Of a stretch of DNA of 14,128 bases, positions 13,048 through 14,128 are shown piece after piece (position 1 is the stretch's first letter; each line of letters opens with the position of its first letter). A model generated the notes under the pieces. That model was given only the letters and a program-made list of their open reading frames with translations, did no database searches and was not told where the DNA came from. The translations under genes and the position numbers were made by a program. Location: contig CALBLZ010000224.1 in NCBI GenBank assembly GCA_937895715.1, forward strand, positions 1 to 14,128, written 5' to 3'. This DNA comes from an uncultured Candidatus Berkelbacteria bacterium. Lineage in GTDB: Bacteria > Patescibacteriota > UBA1384 > CAILIB01.

Positions 13048-13691
13048 AATGGCCCCTCGTACTCACCTAAAAACGTAGGTTCTGGTTGCTGTACTTCTAC
13101 CTCCCACCATGCTTTAAAGGTGGCGAGGAACTCGCGGATAGTGTACGGGACGCGCGTGTCAGGGTATTTAGAGAAGTCCTCAATTGCGACTCCAACCGCA
13201 TCAATTCCAACCTTGCGACAGGTGTAAAGTGCGCGGTATAGGTGGTACTGCTGGGTAACGAGCACCGCTTCCTCCACCCCGAAGATTTGGCTGGCGCGGT
13301 AGCAGCTCTCATAGGTACTGAACCCAGCATGGTCTAAATGGATGTCTTCTTGTGGGACGCCTGCCTCGAGCGCTGCTTTTTCCATGGCAGCTACCTCGTT
13401 GTAGTCAGGAGTGCTGTTATCGCCTGTCATCAAGATTTTTTGAACAGTACCGCGCTTGTAGAGGGTGATCGCTGCGTTAACTCGGTCTTGGAGAAAGGGG
13501 GAGAGTGATCCATCTGGCCGCACCGAGGCGCCAAACACAAGCGCTACACGCTTTGGGGGCACAACTTCTGATCCAAAGATGAATTCTCCGACACCGGCTC
13601 GTATACTTAAGAAAATTGCTCCACCCCAAACTAGGCAGAGCAGCAACAATGGAAAGAACAGCCGAAGTAGGGTGCGGAACAAAAGTTTCAC
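13044..13691 (-). CDS. sanA: SanA-like DUF218 membrane protein
   Basis: A 215 aa protein from the GTG at 13691. An N-terminal membrane segment (about 11-30) anchors a DUF218 domain that would face outward. SanA/YdcF motifs are clear: ALVFGASVRPDGSLS at 50-64, LQDRV at 67-71, ILMTGDN at 86-92, FSTYESCYRA at 124-133 and VTQQYHLYRALYTC at 145-158. Escherichia coli SanA affects envelope permeability to vancomycin; the biochemical activity of the family is not settled, and an envelope role here is inference. A TACACT hexamer (minus strand, 13699-13704) ends 7 bases before the GTG, with no Shine-Dalgarno site. It lies just beyond the upstream gene's terminator. The next gene overlaps it by 4 bases. 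Confidence 0.9.
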   Translation of the reverse strand: MKLLFRTLLRLFFPLLLLCLVWGGAIFLSIRAGVGEFIFGSEVVPPKRVALVFGASVRPDGSLSPFLQDRVNAAITLYKRGTVQKILMTGDNSTPDYNEVAAMEKAALEAGVPQEDIHLDHAGFSTYESCYRASQIFGVEEAVLVTQQYHLYRALYTCRKVGIDAVGVAIEDFSKYPDTRVPYTIREFLATFKAWWEVEVQQPEPTFLGEYEGPL

Positions 13692-13698
13692 TGCTCGA

Positions 13699-13704
13699 AG
13701 TGTA
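13699..13704 (-). promoter_or_regulatory. Putative extended -10 element of the sanA operon
   Basis: TGCTACACT on the minus strand has its hexamer at 13699-13704, 7 bases before the GTG at 13691. It is the same nine bases as before the alpha/beta hydrolase gene. No good -35 is visible; that region is occupied by the upstream terminator stem. Confidence 0.45.
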
Positions 13705-13706
13705 GC

Positions 13707-13745
13707 AAAAAGTTTGACCCACCGCAGAGATTTCCGCAGTGGGTC
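13707..13745 (-). terminator. Rho-independent terminator of the right-edge gene
   Basis: Read on the minus strand, GACCCACTGCGG pairs with CTGCGGTGGGTC (plus coordinates 13734-13745 and 13716-13727), a 12 bp stem with two G-U wobbles and a 6-base loop. AAACTTTTT follows. It lies 12 bases past the stop of the right-edge gene and separates it from sanA. Confidence 0.82.
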
Positions 13746-13757
13746 GGTGGCGGCACG

Positions 13758-14128
13758 CTAGCCCAGGGGCTTAGCTATGCCGTAGATGTAGTGGACTCGC
13801 CAGAGCTTGTTGTCTCCTACCTTCTCTTTCTGTAGGAAGAAGAAGACGCTGAGCCTGGATGTCGAGGTGTTGGGAACCTCTGCGCAGATGATCTCCCACG
13901 CACTGTCCTTCGCGCTCTTCAGATCCTCATGCAGGAACCGATACACGGCAATAGCGCTGGCCATGGCACCGGTATCGGTTGGGAGCATTTCTGCTCGGCT
14001 GTCCATAGCCGCACCACGAGCTTCCTCGAGAGTGATCTTGGAATAGCTGATTCCCAGCAGGAACTGATCCATGTTCTCCAAGAGCACTGTGTTCTTCTTG
14101 ATGATGCTGCAGAAGAAGGCTGCGGTTG
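13758..14128 (-). CDS. Unknown protein, 5' end cut by the window edge
   Basis: The frame stays open upstream of the first candidate starts (GTG at 14087, ATG at 14072) to the window edge, reading TAAFFCSIIKKNTVLLENMDQ through them, so the gene is probably truncated here. At least 123 residues are visible. They include a helical, acidic N-terminal part, a DTGAMASAIAVYRFLHEDL-like helix in the middle, and a beta-rich end (LSVFFFLQKE, LWRVHYIYGI). No signal peptide or membrane segment is seen in the visible part. I do not recognise it. GC content is high (36 of 60 bases in 13861-13920), matching the fructose-bisphosphatase gene and the left-edge genes, and a clean terminator follows the TAG. Confidence 0.65.
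   Translation of the reverse strand, partial: TAAFFCSIIKKNTVLLENMDQFLLGISYSKITLEEARGAAMDSRAEMLPTDTGAMASAIAVYRFLHEDLKSAKDSAWEIICAEVPNTSTSRLSVFFFLQKEKVGDNKLWRVHYIYGIAKPLG

Overview
The window looks like a stretch of a streamlined bacterial chromosome with the standard genetic code (TAA, TAG and TGA all end reading frames that look real). Genes are tightly packed, with no gap over 150 bases, many 1-26 base overlaps between neighbours, and no RNA genes, insertion sequences or CRISPR seen. The mix of small signal-bearing proteins, a C39-like peptidase, unknown conserved proteins and a carotenoid cluster with a two-subunit lycopene cyclase and a UbiA-type lycopene elongase suggests Patescibacteria (CPR), with an actinobacterial-style C50 carotenoid pathway. 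The lineage is inference; no marker gene is present to prove it.

Layout. (1) 1-1232: two GC-rich genes, an unknown membrane protein open at the left edge and an exported, beta-strand-rich protein, closed by a strong terminator. (2) 1253-6207: a divergent carotenoid cluster. Leftward from a 48-base divergent promoter run two lycopene cyclase subunits and a lycopene elongase; rightward run phytoene desaturase, GGPP synthase and phytoene synthase. Together these would take IPP/DMAPP or FPP to GGPP, phytoene, lycopene and a cyclised C50 pigment. (3) 6208-6633: a small four-helix membrane protein, convergent with phytoene synthase. (4) 6655-8399: a DEAD-box RNA helicase with a strong promoter, a perfect palindrome over the -10, a hairpin just before the start, and a long Arg/Ser/Gly/Pro repeat tail. 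(5) 8416-9940: a leftward three-gene operon (unknown 164 aa protein, exported C39-like peptidase, unknown 96 aa protein). (6) 10021-11227: a GC-rich class II fructose-bisphosphatase (GlpX-like) with its own promoter and a following hairpin. (7) 11244-13691: an exported or anchored alpha/beta hydrolase facing a coupled sanA / serine beta-lactamase-family pair, with the convergent ends overlapping. (8) 13707-14128: a GC-rich unknown gene cut by the right edge, followed by a terminator.

Two patterns cut across the window. Six genes have a -10-like hexamer (mostly TAYACT) ending 6-8 bases before the start codon and no clear Shine-Dalgarno site, which suggests leaderless transcripts. Separately, the four genes in regions 1, 6 and 8 are much richer in GC (about 60% in sampled lines against about 40% in the carotenoid genes). 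Each of these regions ends in a long hairpin, as if they were self-contained cassettes of different history.
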